In this document: in pieces, positions 37,797 through 47,910 of the stretch
Layout of the letters: each line of letters starts with the position of its first letter
Position numbering within the stretch: position 1 is the stretch's first letter
From: Janthinobacterium aquaticum
GTDB lineage: Bacteria > Pseudomonadota > Gammaproteobacteria > Burkholderiales > Burkholderiaceae_D
Assembly: GCF_009208565.1 (NCBI RefSeq)
Contig: NZ_WFLK01000002.1
Span: 434,001 to 498,000, forward strand
DNA: 64,000 nt
Reading direction: 5' to 3'
Made by a program: the position numbers and the translations under genes
Notes under the pieces: generated by a model
Seen by the model: the letters and a program-made list of their open reading frames with translations, nothing else
Database searches by the model: none
What the model was told of the DNA's origin: nothing

Positions 37797-38741
37797 ATGG
37801 AAGTAAGCTTTGGAAGCGTATCGCTGATCCTGTTATTGCTGGCGCTGGTATTTGTATTCAAGACCGTCAATGTGGTGCCGCAGCAGCACGCCTGGGTGGT
37901 TGAGCGGCTCGGCAAGTTTCACGCTGTATTGGGACCGGGTCTCAATATTGTGGTGCCGTTTGTCGACCGTATCGCCTACAAGCATGTGCTCAAGGAGATC
38001 CCGCTCGATGTGCCGCCGCAGGTCTGTATTACGCGCGACAATACGCAGCTGCAGGTCGACGGTATTCTGTATTTTCAGATTACCGACGCCATGCGCGCCT
38101 CATATGGTTCGTCCAATTATATTGCCGCCATTACCCAATTGGCGCAGACCACGCTGCGCTCCGTGATCGGCAAGATGGAACTCGACAAGACATTTGAAGA
38201 ACGCGACCATATCAATACCGCCATCGTCAATGCGATTGACGAATCGGCCGCCAATTGGGGCGTCAAGGTGCTGCGCTATGAAATCAAGGATCTGACGCCG
38301 CCGAAAGAAATCCTGCACGCGATGCAGGCGCAAATTACCGCCGAGCGTGAAAAGCGTGCGCTGATTGCGGCATCGGAAGGGCGCAAGCAGGAGCAGATCA
38401 ATATTGCCAGTGGCGAGCGTGAAGCGGCCATTGCCCGCTCCGAAGGCGAAAAGCAGGCTTCGATCAACCGGGCGGAAGGTCAGGCCACTGCCATTGTGGC
38501 CCTTGCGCAAGCCAGTGCCGAGGCGCTGCGCCAGGTGGGCGCGGCCATCCGCGAGCCAGGCGGCGAGGATGCTGTCAACCTGAAAGTGGCCGAGCAGTAT
38601 GTGGCGGCATTCGGGCAATTGGCGAAAACCAATAACTCGATTATCGTGCCAGCCAATCTCGGAGACATGAGCAGTTTGATTGCCACTGCCATGCAAGTGG
38701 TGAAGACGCAGAAGACAAAAGGCGGAGTAGCCTTGCCATAA
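37797..38741 (+). CDS. SPFH/band 7 family protein (QmcA/paraslipin type)
   Basis: Membrane-anchored SPFH protein. ATG 37797, preceded by GGGAG, gives 314 residues: an N-terminal membrane segment (about 5-22), the SPFH domain starting VVPQQHAWVVERLGKFHAVLGPG, and a charged Ala/Glu-rich coiled coil around residues 180-240. It oligomerises in the inner membrane and, with the NfeD partner immediately upstream, probably organises membrane proteins or proteolysis. A seven-codon longer start overlapping nfeD is possible. Confidence 0.92.
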   Translation: MEVSFGSVSLILLLLALVFVFKTVNVVPQQHAWVVERLGKFHAVLGPGLNIVVPFVDRIAYKHVLKEIPLDVPPQVCITRDNTQLQVDGILYFQITDAMRASYGSSNYIAAITQLAQTTLRSVIGKMELDKTFEERDHINTAIVNAIDESAANWGVKVLRYEIKDLTPPKEILHAMQAQITAEREKRALIAASEGRKQEQINIASGEREAAIARSEGEKQASINRAEGQATAIVALAQASAEALRQVGAAIREPGGEDAVNLKVAEQYVAAFGQLAKTNNSIIVPANLGDMSSLIATAMQVVKTQKTKGGVALP

Positions 38742-38767
38742 GCCTCACTTGTTATCTGCAAGCCTGT

Positions 38768-38797
38768 GCCGCCCGCAATTGCGGGCGGTTTTTATTT
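38768..38797 (+). terminator. intrinsic terminator after SPFH gene
   Basis: CCGCCCGCAA and TTGCGGGCGG form a near-continuous 10-bp palindromic stem (38769-38788), followed by TTTTT. Confidence 0.87.
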
Positions 38798-39331
38798 GGT
38801 CGGCTGCCTTATTGGCGCCGATCAGTTTGGCGATGTGGCGAAATACATGCCCGCAGCGATAATATGGCGGTGTCCGCCCTTCAATACGACAGCCTGTTTC
38901 AAACGTGCACCCGCCATGATGATTTTAGGTTAAAGTCCCTGTTGTTAAGAGATTGGATTGGCATCGGCCATTTGTTCATTCATGCAATAGTTTTCTTTTG
39001 CACGATTTTGGTGCTATTCCTTTGTCAAATTTGAAATTGCCATTTTTAATTACTAAAAATTGCAATGAATCAAAAAATAGTTCAAAATTATTGGCATGAT
39101 GGTTAGCCTGTCATAATTGGTGATCCGGATAACGCCGTCGTTTTGTCCAGCACCGCGTTGATGCGCATCCTGATTTGTTTTATGTTTGCGACAGATCGAC
39201 CTGGCATGCGTCCCATAGTAAAAAATATTGTAAAAATACATTAAGAAATGAAAAAAATTACCGCAAGAGCGTTACAATTGGATAGAATTCGCTTTTAGGT
39301 GATCTTGTTCAACTCAAAAAAAGGAAACATC
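38798..39331. other. AT-rich intergenic region upstream of the H-NS-type gene
   Basis: About 530 bases with no convincing gene. From about 38960 it is strongly AT-rich, unlike the rest of the core genome here. It holds an imperfect inverted repeat (39036-39048 with 39054-39066, 12 of 13 positions pairing). An AT-rich leader is consistent with autoregulation by the H-NS-type protein encoded next, because these proteins bind such DNA (inference). AAAGGA precedes the hns-like ATG. Confidence 0.5.
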
Positions 39332-39640
39332 ATGGATCTGTCCGGTATGTCACTGTCCGAACTGCGCACGCTGCAAGACGACATCAAGAAACAAATGAAA
39401 AAGCGCGAGCAGGACGATCTGTCCAAGGCGCGTGAGCAAATCCTGGCAATTGCGCAAAGCGTTGGCGTTTCGGTCAAGGACCTGGTCGGTACCGGTATTC
39501 GCGCCAAGACCGGCACGGTGGCAGTGCGTTATCGCAATCCTGACGATGCATCGCAACAATGGACTGGCCGTGGCCGTCAGCCTAAATGGGTCAAGGAATG
39601 GACCGATGCAGGCAAGGATCGTGAACTGCTGAAGGTGTAA
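39332..39640 (+). CDS. H-NS family nucleoid-associated protein
   Basis: DNA-binding protein of 102 residues of the H-NS/HvrA group. It has an N-terminal coiled coil for oligomerisation (MDLSGMSLSELRTLQDDIKK) and a C-terminal AT-hook-like DNA-binding domain with VAVRYRNPDDASQQWTGRGRQPKWVKEW; the RGRQP core is the minor-groove contact. It silences AT-rich and horizontally acquired genes in related bacteria. ATG 39332 is used because of the AAAGGA nine bases upstream. Confidence 0.93.
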   Translation: MDLSGMSLSELRTLQDDIKKQMKKREQDDLSKAREQILAIAQSVGVSVKDLVGTGIRAKTGTVAVRYRNPDDASQQWTGRGRQPKWVKEWTDAGKDRELLKV

Positions 39641-39863
39641 TTCTGAACGTGTGACTTCGTTCATTCGGATGCTTGACCTGCGAGAAATGCGGTTATTTCT
39701 GAGCTAGTGTGCAAGCATCCGGAACTTTATCGGGTGATGGATGCGTTCGCATCAGCCTGAAAGCCGGCACAATTATTGTTGTTGTGTCTTCGGCGTTTTT
39801 TAAATTCCTCTTGCTTTGTTTTTTCCTGCCGATGTCTGGCCGGATTTTCGTATTTTGCCGGCG

Positions 39864-39890
39864 ATAAAAAACCCGGCACATGGCCGGGTC
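39864..39890 (-). terminator. intrinsic terminator after smpB
   Basis: On the minus strand ACCCGGC/GCCGGGT arms (39871-39877 and 39883-39889 in plus coordinates) are followed by six T residues (39866-39871). It closes smpB against the convergent H-NS-type gene. Confidence 0.85.
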
Positions 39891-39915
39891 TGGTGGTGGG
39901 TTGTTGCAGGTGATA

Positions 39916-40365
39916 TTAACGGCGGTGCGTTTTCATGGCGGCCTGCACTTCGCGTGCGCCATCGCGATCACGTTCGGCGGCGCGCTTGTCGTGCTGCTTC
40001 TTGCCCTTGGCCAGGCCAATTTCGCATTTCACGCGACCGCCCTTGTAATGCAGGTTGAGCGGCACCAGCGTGTAGCCGGAACGTTCGACCTTGCCGATCA
40101 GCTTGTCCATTTCCGCGCGGTGCAGCAGCAGCTTGCGCGTGCGCACGGCTTCAGGGTGGATATGGGTCGAGGCGGTCGGCAGGGCGCTGATATGGGCGCC
40201 GAACAGGAACAGCTCGTCGCCGCGGACCACCACGTAGGCTTCCTTGATCTGAACGCGGGCGTCGCGGATGGCCTTGACTTCCCAGCCTTCGAGCACGATG
40301 CCGGCTTCGTAGCGATCCTCGATAAAGTAGTCGTGGAATGCTTTTCTATTGTCTGCTATGGTCAT
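39916..40365 (-). CDS. smpB: SsrA-binding protein SmpB
   Basis: Partner of tmRNA in rescue of stalled ribosomes. The ATG at 40365 gives 149 residues starting [22 protein letters not shown], the normal N-terminus; the frame is open 21 codons further upstream. Conserved [20 protein letters not shown] and the basic tail [19 protein letters not shown] are present. It is divergent from ratA, the usual arrangement. No tmRNA gene was seen in the window. Confidence 0.97.
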   Translation of the reverse strand: MTIADNRKAFHDYFIEDRYEAGIVLEGWEVKAIRDARVQIKEAYVVVRGDELFLFGAHISALPTASTHIHPEAVRTRKLLLHRAEMDKLIGKVERSGYTLVPLNLHYKGGRVKCEIGLAKGKKQHDKRAAERDRDGAREVQAAMKTHRR

Positions 40366-40460
40366 GAGAATGGTAAATGTGCGCGGGTCGGTTAAACTAT
40401 TGTCTCGCGCTAGCGCGATAAAATCCAAATGTATCCAACATCATAGCAAATGGTTCTTCA

Positions 40461-40898
40461 ATGGCAGTAGTACATAAATCAGTTTTTCTCGGCTACAGCG
40501 CCGAACAGATGTTCGCGCTGGTAGCAGCGGTGGAAGATTATCCCAAATTCCTGCCCTGGTGCGGCGCGGTTGAAATCCGCGAACGCGGTGACAACACGGT
40601 GGTGGCCAATGTCGGCATCCAGTATCACGGCGTGCGCCAGAGCTTTACTACCGCTAACGAGAACGAGCCGTTCAGCTCCATCAAGATGAAGCTGGTGGAC
40701 GGTCCTTTCAAGACCCTCGATGGCGTATGGACCTTCAAGGCCCTGCGCGAAGATGCCTGCAAGATCGAGCTCGACCTGCGCTACGAATTTTCCAGCCGCG
40801 TGCTCGAGCAGATCATCGGGCCGGTCTTCGGCATGATCGCCAACAGCATGGTCGATTCCTTCTGCAAGCGTGCCGAGACGGTGTATGGCGCAGCCTGA
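40461..40898 (+). CDS. ratA: RatA/COQ10-like START-domain protein
   Basis: Small START/SRPBCC-fold protein of 145 residues. In E. coli RatA has been reported to block 70S ribosome association; the fold is shared with ubiquinone-binding COQ10, so a lipid-related role is an alternative. SAEQMFALVAAVEDYPKFLPWCGAVEI and the C-terminal FGMIANSMVDSFCKRAE match the family. Divergent from smpB and overlapping the rnfH-like gene by 14 bases. Confidence 0.92.
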   Translation: MAVVHKSVFLGYSAEQMFALVAAVEDYPKFLPWCGAVEIRERGDNTVVANVGIQYHGVRQSFTTANENEPFSSIKMKLVDGPFKTLDGVWTFKALREDACKIELDLRYEFSSRVLEQIIGPVFGMIANSMVDSFCKRAETVYGAA

Positions 40899-41178
40899 GG
40901 CCATCACCGTCCAGGTCTGCCACGCGCTGCCCGACAGCGCCTTCCTGCAGAGCGTGGTGCTGCCTGCCGGCGCCACGGTTGAGCAGGCGATTCGCGCCAG
41001 CGGCCTGCTGCAAGTCCACGCAGCGATCGATCTGGCGGTCAATCAGGTGGGCATCTACGGCAAGAAGAAAAAACTCGATACCGTACTGAGGGCGTATGAC
41101 CGGGTGGAAGTGTACCGCCCGCTGCAGGCCGATCCCAAGGACGCGCGGCGGCGCAGGGCAGGCGGCAAGGCGGCATAA
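40885..41178 (+). CDS. rnfH: RnfH family ubiquitin-like protein
   Basis: Beta-grasp protein of 97 residues (UPF0125). ITVQVCHALPDSAFLQSVVLPAG and the VNQVGIYGKKKKLDTVLRAYDRVEVYRPL segment are diagnostic. The molecular role is unclear; the name comes from linkage to rnf genes elsewhere. ATG 40885 lies inside the end of ratA. The ratA-rnfH pair next to smpB is conserved in proteobacteria. Confidence 0.9.
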   Translation: MAQPEAITVQVCHALPDSAFLQSVVLPAGATVEQAIRASGLLQVHAAIDLAVNQVGIYGKKKKLDTVLRAYDRVEVYRPLQADPKDARRRRAGGKAA

Positions 41179-41244
41179 CTGCCATTGTAAGCAGCTGCGG
41201 GCATTTGCAGGCTGTCACGACAAGTTGCACTTTGTCCTGTATAA

Positions 41245-42732
<1,488 letters not shown>

Positions 42733-42745
42733 ATAGCGACAAACG

Positions 42746-42782
42746 AACCGGCGCAAGGGTTACGACCCCGGCGCCGGTTTTG
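42746..42782 (+). terminator. hairpin between guaB and guaA
   Basis: AACCGGCGC (42746-42754) pairs with GCGCCGGTT (42771-42779), followed by a short T run. Probably a partial terminator or attenuator, because guaA follows at once without an obvious promoter. Confidence 0.6.
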
Positions 42783-42809
42783 CATCAGCCTTCAGATAAA
42801 GCCTCCACC

Positions 42810-44420
42810 ATGCACTCAAAAATCCTTATTCTCGATTTCGGTTCCCAAGTCACCCAGCTGATCGCCCGCCGCGTGCGCGATTCCGGCGTGTTTTCCGAAG
42901 TCTACCCGTACGATGTCAGCGAAGAATTCGTGCGCAACTATGGCGCGGCCGGCGTGATCCTGTCGGGCAGCCACAATTCCACACTGGAAGGCGACTCGCC
43001 ACGCGCGCCGCAGGCCGTGTTCGAGCTGGGCGTACCGGTACTGGGCATCTGCTACGGCATGCAGACCATGGCAGCCCAATTGGGCGGCAAGGTCGAGAAC
43101 GGCCTGGTGCGTGAATTCGGCTATGCCGAAGTGCGCGCGCGCAATCACACCAAGCTGCTAAACGGCATTGCCGACTTCGTCACCGACGAAGGTCACGGCA
43201 TGCAGAAGGTCTGGATGAGCCATGGCGACAAGGTACTCGACATGCCGCCAGGCTTCGTGCTGATGGGCGACACGCCATCGTGCCCGATCGCCGCCATGGC
43301 CAATGAAGAGAAGCAGTTCTACGGCGTGCAGTGGCATCCGGAAGTGACGCACACGGTGCAGGGCAAGGCCATGCTGGGCCGCTTCGTGCATGAAATCTGC
43401 GGTTGCAAGTCGGACTGGAACATGCCTGACTACATTACCGAAGCCGTGGAAAAAATCCGCGCGCAAGTGGGCACCGATGAAGTGATCCTGGGCCTGTCGG
43501 GCGGCGTCGATTCGTCGGTCGCTGCCGCGCTGATCCATCGCGCCATCGGCGACCAGCTGACCTGCGTCTTTGTCGACCACGGCCTGTTGCGCCTGGACGA
43601 AGGCAAGATGGTAATGGACATGTTCGCCAAAAACCTCGGCGTGAAAGTCATCCGCGTCGACGCTGAAGAGCAGTTCATGGGCCACCTGGCCGGCGTCACC
43701 GATCCCGAGCAGAAACGCAAGATCATCGGCCGCGAGTTTGTCGAAGTATTCCAGGTCGAGTCGGCCAAGCTGACCAACGCCAAGTGGCTGGCGCAGGGCA
43801 CCATCTACCCGGACGTGATCGAGTCGGCCGGCAAGGGCAAGAAGGGCCAGACCATCAAGAGCCACCACAACGTGGGCGGCCTGCCAGAGACCATGAAGCT
43901 GCAGCTGCTCGAGCCGCTGCGCGAACTGTTCAAGGACGAAGTGCGCAAGCTCGGCGTAGCCCTGGGCCTGCCGCACAGCATGGTGTACCGCCACCCATTC
44001 CCGGGCCCGGGCCTGGGCGTACGCATCCTCGGTGAAGTCAAGAAGGAATACGCCGACCTGCTGCGCCGCGCCGATGCCATCTTCATCGAAGAACTGCGCA
44101 ACGCCAAGTTCGACTTCGTCGGTGGCGAAAGCCTCGATCCGGACCAGGCTCCGCAAAACTGGTACGACGGCACCAGCCAGGCCTTTGCGGTATTCCTGCC
44201 GGTCAAATCGGTCGGCGTGATGGGCGACGGCCGCACCTACGAATGGGTAGTGGCCTTGCGCGCAGTGCAAACCCAGGACTTCATGACCGCCCACTGGGCC
44301 CACCTGCCGCACGCGCTGCTGGGCAAAGTCTCGAACCGCATCATTAATGAAGTGCGTGGGATTAATCGCGTGGTGTACGATATATCGGGCAAGCCGCCGG
44401 CGACGATTGAGTGGGAATGA
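42810..44420 (+). CDS. guaA: GMP synthase (glutamine-hydrolysing)
   Basis: Aminates XMP to GMP. ATG 42810 gives 536 residues: an N-terminal class I glutamine amidotransferase with [10 protein letters not shown] (nucleophile Cys81) and WHPEVTHT, the ATP-pyrophosphatase loop [15 protein letters not shown] (about 229-236), and a C-terminal dimerisation domain ending in the conserved TIEWE. The final codons, including GAGTGGGAATGA, form one copy of a direct repeat that recurs at 49135. This indicates that a mobile element integrated in the guaA 3' end without damaging the product. Confidence 0.98.
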   Translation: MHSKILILDFGSQVTQLIARRVRDSGVFSEVYPYDVSEEFVRNYGAAGVILSGSHNSTLEGDSPRAPQAVFELGVPVLGICYGMQTMAAQLGGKVENGLVREFGYAEVRARNHTKLLNGIADFVTDEGHGMQKVWMSHGDKVLDMPPGFVLMGDTPSCPIAAMANEEKQFYGVQWHPEVTHTVQGKAMLGRFVHEICGCKSDWNMPDYITEAVEKIRAQVGTDEVILGLSGGVDSSVAAALIHRAIGDQLTCVFVDHGLLRLDEGKMVMDMFAKNLGVKVIRVDAEEQFMGHLAGVTDPEQKRKIIGREFVEVFQVESAKLTNAKWLAQGTIYPDVIESAGKGKKGQTIKSHHNVGGLPETMKLQLLEPLRELFKDEVRKLGVALGLPHSMVYRHPFPGPGLGVRILGEVKKEYADLLRRADAIFIEELRNAKFDFVGGESLDPDQAPQNWYDGTSQAFAVFLPVKSVGVMGDGRTYEWVVALRAVQTQDFMTAHWAHLPHALLGKVSNRIINEVRGINRVVYDISGKPPATIEWE

Positions 44421-44421
44421 T
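44409..44421 (+). repeat. candidate attachment site (left copy) at guaA 3' end
   Basis: GAGTGGGAATGAT overlapping the guaA stop codon is repeated exactly at 49135-49147. The match extends to 15 of 16 bases if ATT/ATC upstream is included. The direct repeat brackets all insertion-sequence and rhs debris in this region, as expected for attL/attR of an element integrated at guaA. Confidence 0.65.
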
Positions 44422-44467
44422 TTTATGTCTAGCAACTGCTGGCACTGATAGGCAGTAAAACACACCT

Positions 44468-44494
44468 AAGCCCGTGATTTCACGGGCTTTTTTG
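44468..44494 (+). terminator. intrinsic terminator downstream of guaA
   Basis: AAGCCCGTGA (44468-44477) pairs with TCACGGGCTT (44480-44489), followed by a T run. It lies inside the presumed island, so it may have come in with it and now ends the guaA transcript. Confidence 0.85.
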
Positions 44495-44644
44495 TTAATT
44501 TATCTGGAATTGTCTGGCAACGATTAGCACGGTTAAGCAATATTTTTTCATGGCATCCTTAATGGTATGATCTGTAAGCGTCTTCCCAGCGCCGTCTACC
44601 TTTAAAAGTCCACATGCTCCAAAGTAGTTCCCGCTACTTTTTTG

Positions 44645-45020
44645 ATGGGAATCACTTTGGATACAGATAAAAAGTCGGCAATCGTACCGGCCGCCCAAAC
44701 TATCCTGCTGACTTCAAACGGCGTCTCGCCGTCGAGGCTTGCGCATCTGGTATCTCGGTGTCGAAGCTTGCACAGCAGAACGGCATCAACGCCAATATGC
44801 TGTTCAAATGGCGTCGCGAGTTGCGTGCCGGCTTGTTTGAACCGACCACGTCCGCGCTGCTGCCCGTACTGGTCAAGCCGATTATGAACGGCCACCAGTA
44901 ACGCCTCCAGTTGAGTCTGGCAGCATGATTGAAATCATCATTGGCGATGCTGTGGTGCGTCTGCATACCAGCATTGACGCCGCGCTGCTCCAACTCGTCT
45001 TGCAAAGCGTGCGGCCGTGA
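44645..45020 (+). pseudogene. tnpA: IS66 accessory protein TnpA, broken by two frameshifts
   Basis: Three consecutive reading frames together spell one TnpA protein. Frame A (ATG 44645) encodes MGITLDTDKKSAIVP. Near 44690-44700 it shifts by one base to a frame reading GRPNYPADFKRRLAVEACASG and NGINANMLFKWRRELRAGLF, the helix-turn-helix region of TnpA. That frame stops at TAA 44899-44901. A second one-base shift near there leads into TPPVESGSMIEIIIGDAVVRLH, the usual TnpA C-terminus, ending at TGA 45018-45020, which overlaps the tnpB GTG. Each shift fits loss of one base. Sequencing error cannot be excluded, but two shifts in one short gene favour true decay. Confidence 0.85.
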
Positions 45021-45343
45021 TTGGCTTGCCGGTGGGCACACGCATCTGGATCGCAGCCGGTGTGACCGACATGCGCTCTGGTTTCAATGGTCTGGCGGCC
45101 AGGGTGCAAACGGCCCTGGACGAAGACCCGTTCAGCGGCCATGTGTTCGTGTTCTGTGGGCGGCGTGGCGACATGATCAAAGTGCTGTGGTGGAGTGGTG
45201 ATGGGCTGTGTTTGCTGGCCAAGCGGCTTGAACGCGGCCGCTTCGTCTGGCCGCAGGCTACCGGCGGCACGGTATCGCTATCTCAGGCACAGCTGTCGAT
45301 GCTGCTCGAAGGCATTGACTGGCGGCGACCGGAGCGCACCTGA
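45017..45343 (+). CDS. tnpB: IS66 accessory protein TnpB
   Basis: The Orf2 protein of IS66 elements (108 residues), required with TnpA and TnpC for transposition. RIWIAAGVTDMRSGFNGLAARVQ, VFCGRRGDMIKVLWWSGDGLCLLAKRLERGRF and the C-terminal LSMLLEGIDWRRP are family hallmarks. It starts with GTG 45017, overlapping the tnpA stop (GTGA), which implies translational coupling that the broken tnpA may disturb. The gene itself looks intact. Confidence 0.95.
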   Translation: MIGLPVGTRIWIAAGVTDMRSGFNGLAARVQTALDEDPFSGHVFVFCGRRGDMIKVLWWSGDGLCLLAKRLERGRFVWPQATGGTVSLSQAQLSMLLEGIDWRRPERT

Positions 45344-45393
45344 CATCCATCATCGGCCTTATAAACGTCGGCGCCCTCGCGTAAACTCGGCCC

Positions 45394-46938
45394 ATGCTCA
45401 ACCTCGCCGACCTGCCCAACGATATCGATGCACTGAAGGCATTGCTGCTCGCGCAGCAGCAGGTCGTCGCCGGCTTGACTGAGCAGCTCAACACGCGCGC
45501 CGTCGAGATCGAGCATCTCAAGCTGCAGATTGCCAAATTGCGGCGCATGCAGTTCGGCCGCAAGTCGGAAAAGCTCGACCACCAGATTGAGCAACTGGAG
45601 TTGCAATTGGAAGACCTGCAGGCTGACGAGAGCGAAGCGGCGCGCGAGATGCCAGCGGCCGACCAGGCGCCACGCAAGAAATCGGTGCGCCGTCCGTTGC
45701 CGGACCACTTGCCGCGAGACGAAAAGATGTATGCGCCACCAGGCGAAGCTTGCCCCGCTTGCGGCGGTGGTCTGCACCATTTGGGCGAGGACGCTGCAGA
45801 GCAACTCGAATGGATACCAGGCAGCTTCCGCGTGATCCGTCATGTGCGTCCGAAACTGGCCTGCAAGTGCTGCGACACCATCGTGCAAGCGCCTGCGCCA
45901 AGCCGACCGATTGCACGTGGCATCGCCGGGCCGGGCTTGCTGGCACATGTGCTGGTAGCCAAGTTTGCCGACCATCTCCCGCTGTACCGGCAGTCGGTGA
46001 TCTATGCCCGCGAAGGCGTTGAACTGGAGCGAGCACTGCTGGCAAACTGGGTCGGCGCCGCCAGTGCCTTGTTGCGCCCGCTGGTGGAAGCGATCCGGCG
46101 CCATGTGCTCGCTGGCACCAAGCTGCACGCCGACGACACCCCCATTCCAGTCTTGGCACCGGGCAATGGCAAAACGAAAACAGCACGGCTGTGGACCTAC
46201 GTGCGCGACGATAGCGCTTGCGGCGACACCACCCCGGCAGCGGTCTGGTTTGCCTACACGCCGGACCGCAAAGGCATCCATCCGCAAACTCACCTGGTCA
46301 CCTTCAAAGGCGTGCTGCAGGCCGATGCGTATGCCGGTTTCAATGCACTTTACGTCGATGGGACCATCGAGGAAGCGGCATGCTGGGCGCATGCGCGCCG
46401 CAAGTTCCACGATCTGCATGCAGCCAAGCCATCGGCCATCACGACCGAGGCCCTGCGCCGGATTGCCGAACTGTATGTGATCGAGGCCGAGATACGCGGC
46501 AAACCGCCGCATGAACGACAGCAGGTACGCCAGCAACGATCACAAGCATTGCTCGACGACTTCGGCAACTGGCTACGCGCCACGCTTGAAAAGCTCTCGC
46601 GCAAGTCGGACACGGCGGCCGCGATTCAGTACGCGCTCAATCTGTGGCCGGCGCTGCTGCGTTACTGCGACGACGGCATCATTGAGATCGACAACTCGGC
46701 CGCCGAGCGCGCCCTGCGTGGCGTTGCCATCGGCCGGCGCAATTACCTGTTTGCCGGTGCCGACAGCGGTGGCGAGCGTGCCGCCGCCGTCTACTCGCTG
46801 ATCGGCACGGCCAAGCTCAACGGTGTTGACCCCGAAGCGTGGCTGCGCCATGTGCTGGCCAATATCGCCGATCATCCGGTCAACCAAGTCGACGACTTCC
46901 TGCCCTGGAACTGCGCCGCGCAGCTCCCTTCGGCTTAA
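45394..46938 (+). CDS. tnpC: IS66 transposase TnpC
   Basis: DDE transposase of 514 residues. It has an N-terminal leucine-rich coiled coil (about 10-75), a zinc-finger-like CPACGG...CKCC region (about 125-165), and a catalytic core with Asp247/248 (HADDTP), Asp311 (ADAYAGF) and Glu438 (NSAAERALRG). The C-terminal IGTAKLNGVDPEAWLRHVLANIADHP is typical. The reading frame is intact, so this copy could supply transposase in trans even though its tnpA is broken. Confidence 0.96.
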   Translation: MLNLADLPNDIDALKALLLAQQQVVAGLTEQLNTRAVEIEHLKLQIAKLRRMQFGRKSEKLDHQIEQLELQLEDLQADESEAAREMPAADQAPRKKSVRRPLPDHLPRDEKMYAPPGEACPACGGGLHHLGEDAAEQLEWIPGSFRVIRHVRPKLACKCCDTIVQAPAPSRPIARGIAGPGLLAHVLVAKFADHLPLYRQSVIYAREGVELERALLANWVGAASALLRPLVEAIRRHVLAGTKLHADDTPIPVLAPGNGKTKTARLWTYVRDDSACGDTTPAAVWFAYTPDRKGIHPQTHLVTFKGVLQADAYAGFNALYVDGTIEEAACWAHARRKFHDLHAAKPSAITTEALRRIAELYVIEAEIRGKPPHERQQVRQQRSQALLDDFGNWLRATLEKLSRKSDTAAAIQYALNLWPALLRYCDDGIIEIDNSAAERALRGVAIGRRNYLFAGADSGGERAAAVYSLIGTAKLNGVDPEAWLRHVLANIADHPVNQVDDFLPWNCAAQLPSA

Positions 46939-47021
46939 ACAACACGCCGCTTCCCAGCGGTGTGATGCCATCATCTGCTAATTCATTGCCGGACTCAAGA
47001 CGGCGCTGGCTTAACGCTTAC

Positions 47022-47896
47022 CGTTCAACCGCATGACGGGCTTCTATATCGACAATATCCATCATGGCGATTACCGCAATAATGGCCTGAACCAGCGCGT
47101 GCACAAAAATGGTCGCGGCATTATCACGCACAACATCTACGGCCCTGGTGGTGAACTGCTGGCGGAAATCGGCGATCAAACCACGAGCTATGTCTGGCTG
47201 GCTGGTCAGTTGATGGGTATCGCGCGGGCGGGGCAGTTTTACGCCAGCCACAATGACCAAGTGGGTCGCCCGGAAGTGCTGACCGATGCGGCGGCCAATA
47301 TTGTCTGGCGCGCCAACAAAGCTGCTTTTGACCGCACCGTCATTATCGACAATATCGGTGGCTTGAATATCGGTTTCCCGGGGCAGTACCATGACTTCGA
47401 GTCGGGGCTGTGGTATAACTGGCATCGCTATTATGATGCGTCGCTGAGACGGTATGTGCAGAGTGATCCGATTGGGCTGACGGGAGGGATGAATACTTAT
47501 GCATACGTCGGTGGAAATCCGCTTTCTAAAACTGATGTACTTGATCTTTGTCCTATATGTATTGTAGCTGTTCCTTACATTATTGAAGGTGCTGAAATAG
47601 GTTGGACGGCCTAGCGTGCATATAGTACTGCGAGTGCATTGGTAAATGTATCAAAAGCAATTATTGAATCTAGACGTCAGGATGGATACGAGGATGCATG
47701 TGGTGGCAAGGGACGGATGAAAAATCAAAAAATGGGGGGCAGCGAGAACATGCTTAGCGATCATCAGAAACAAAATAAGCAGGCGAGGGACGCAGCAAAT
47801 AGTGCAAAGCTTACATCCTCTCAAAGGGATGTATTTCATCATGCGATATCCGGACAGAATTACGGTAATCAAGAGCTTAATGAAATCGCTCGTTAA
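47022..47896 (+). pseudogene. truncated rhs gene, C-terminal end with in-frame stop before toxin tip
   Basis: The frame gives the end of an Rhs core: [41 protein letters not shown] and the hallmark [43 protein letters not shown]. The 5' part is missing; the IS66 right end abuts it. After the core the DNA becomes AT-rich, as is usual for swapped Rhs toxin tips. TAG at 47612-47614 interrupts the frame, which continues open to TAA 47894-47896 with GGSENMLSDHQKQNKQARD and SSQRDVFHHAISGQNYGNQEL, a tail style seen in polymorphic toxins. The toxin activity is not identifiable. Longest open piece: 47033-47614. Confidence 0.85.
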
Positions 47897-47910
47897 ATTG
47901 CAAATGGGAC

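Larger units (their letters stand above)
44574..47021 (+). mobile_element. IS66 family insertion sequence (2448 bp)
   Basis: Bounded by imperfect terminal inverted repeats: GTAAGCG... at 44574-44596 and the inverted copy ...CGCTTAC at 46999-47021, 19 of 23 positions matching. The GTAAGCG terminus is typical of IS66. It holds the three family genes in order: tnpA (broken), tnpB and tnpC. The flanking octamers (TATGATCT left, CGTTCAAC right) are not a target duplication, so DNA next to at least one end has been lost or recombined. Directly to its right begins a truncated rhs gene. Confidence 0.9.

Noticed and set aside
44566-44573. Octamer beside IS66 considered as a target-site duplication
   Set aside because: It does not match the octamer at the right end (47022-47029).
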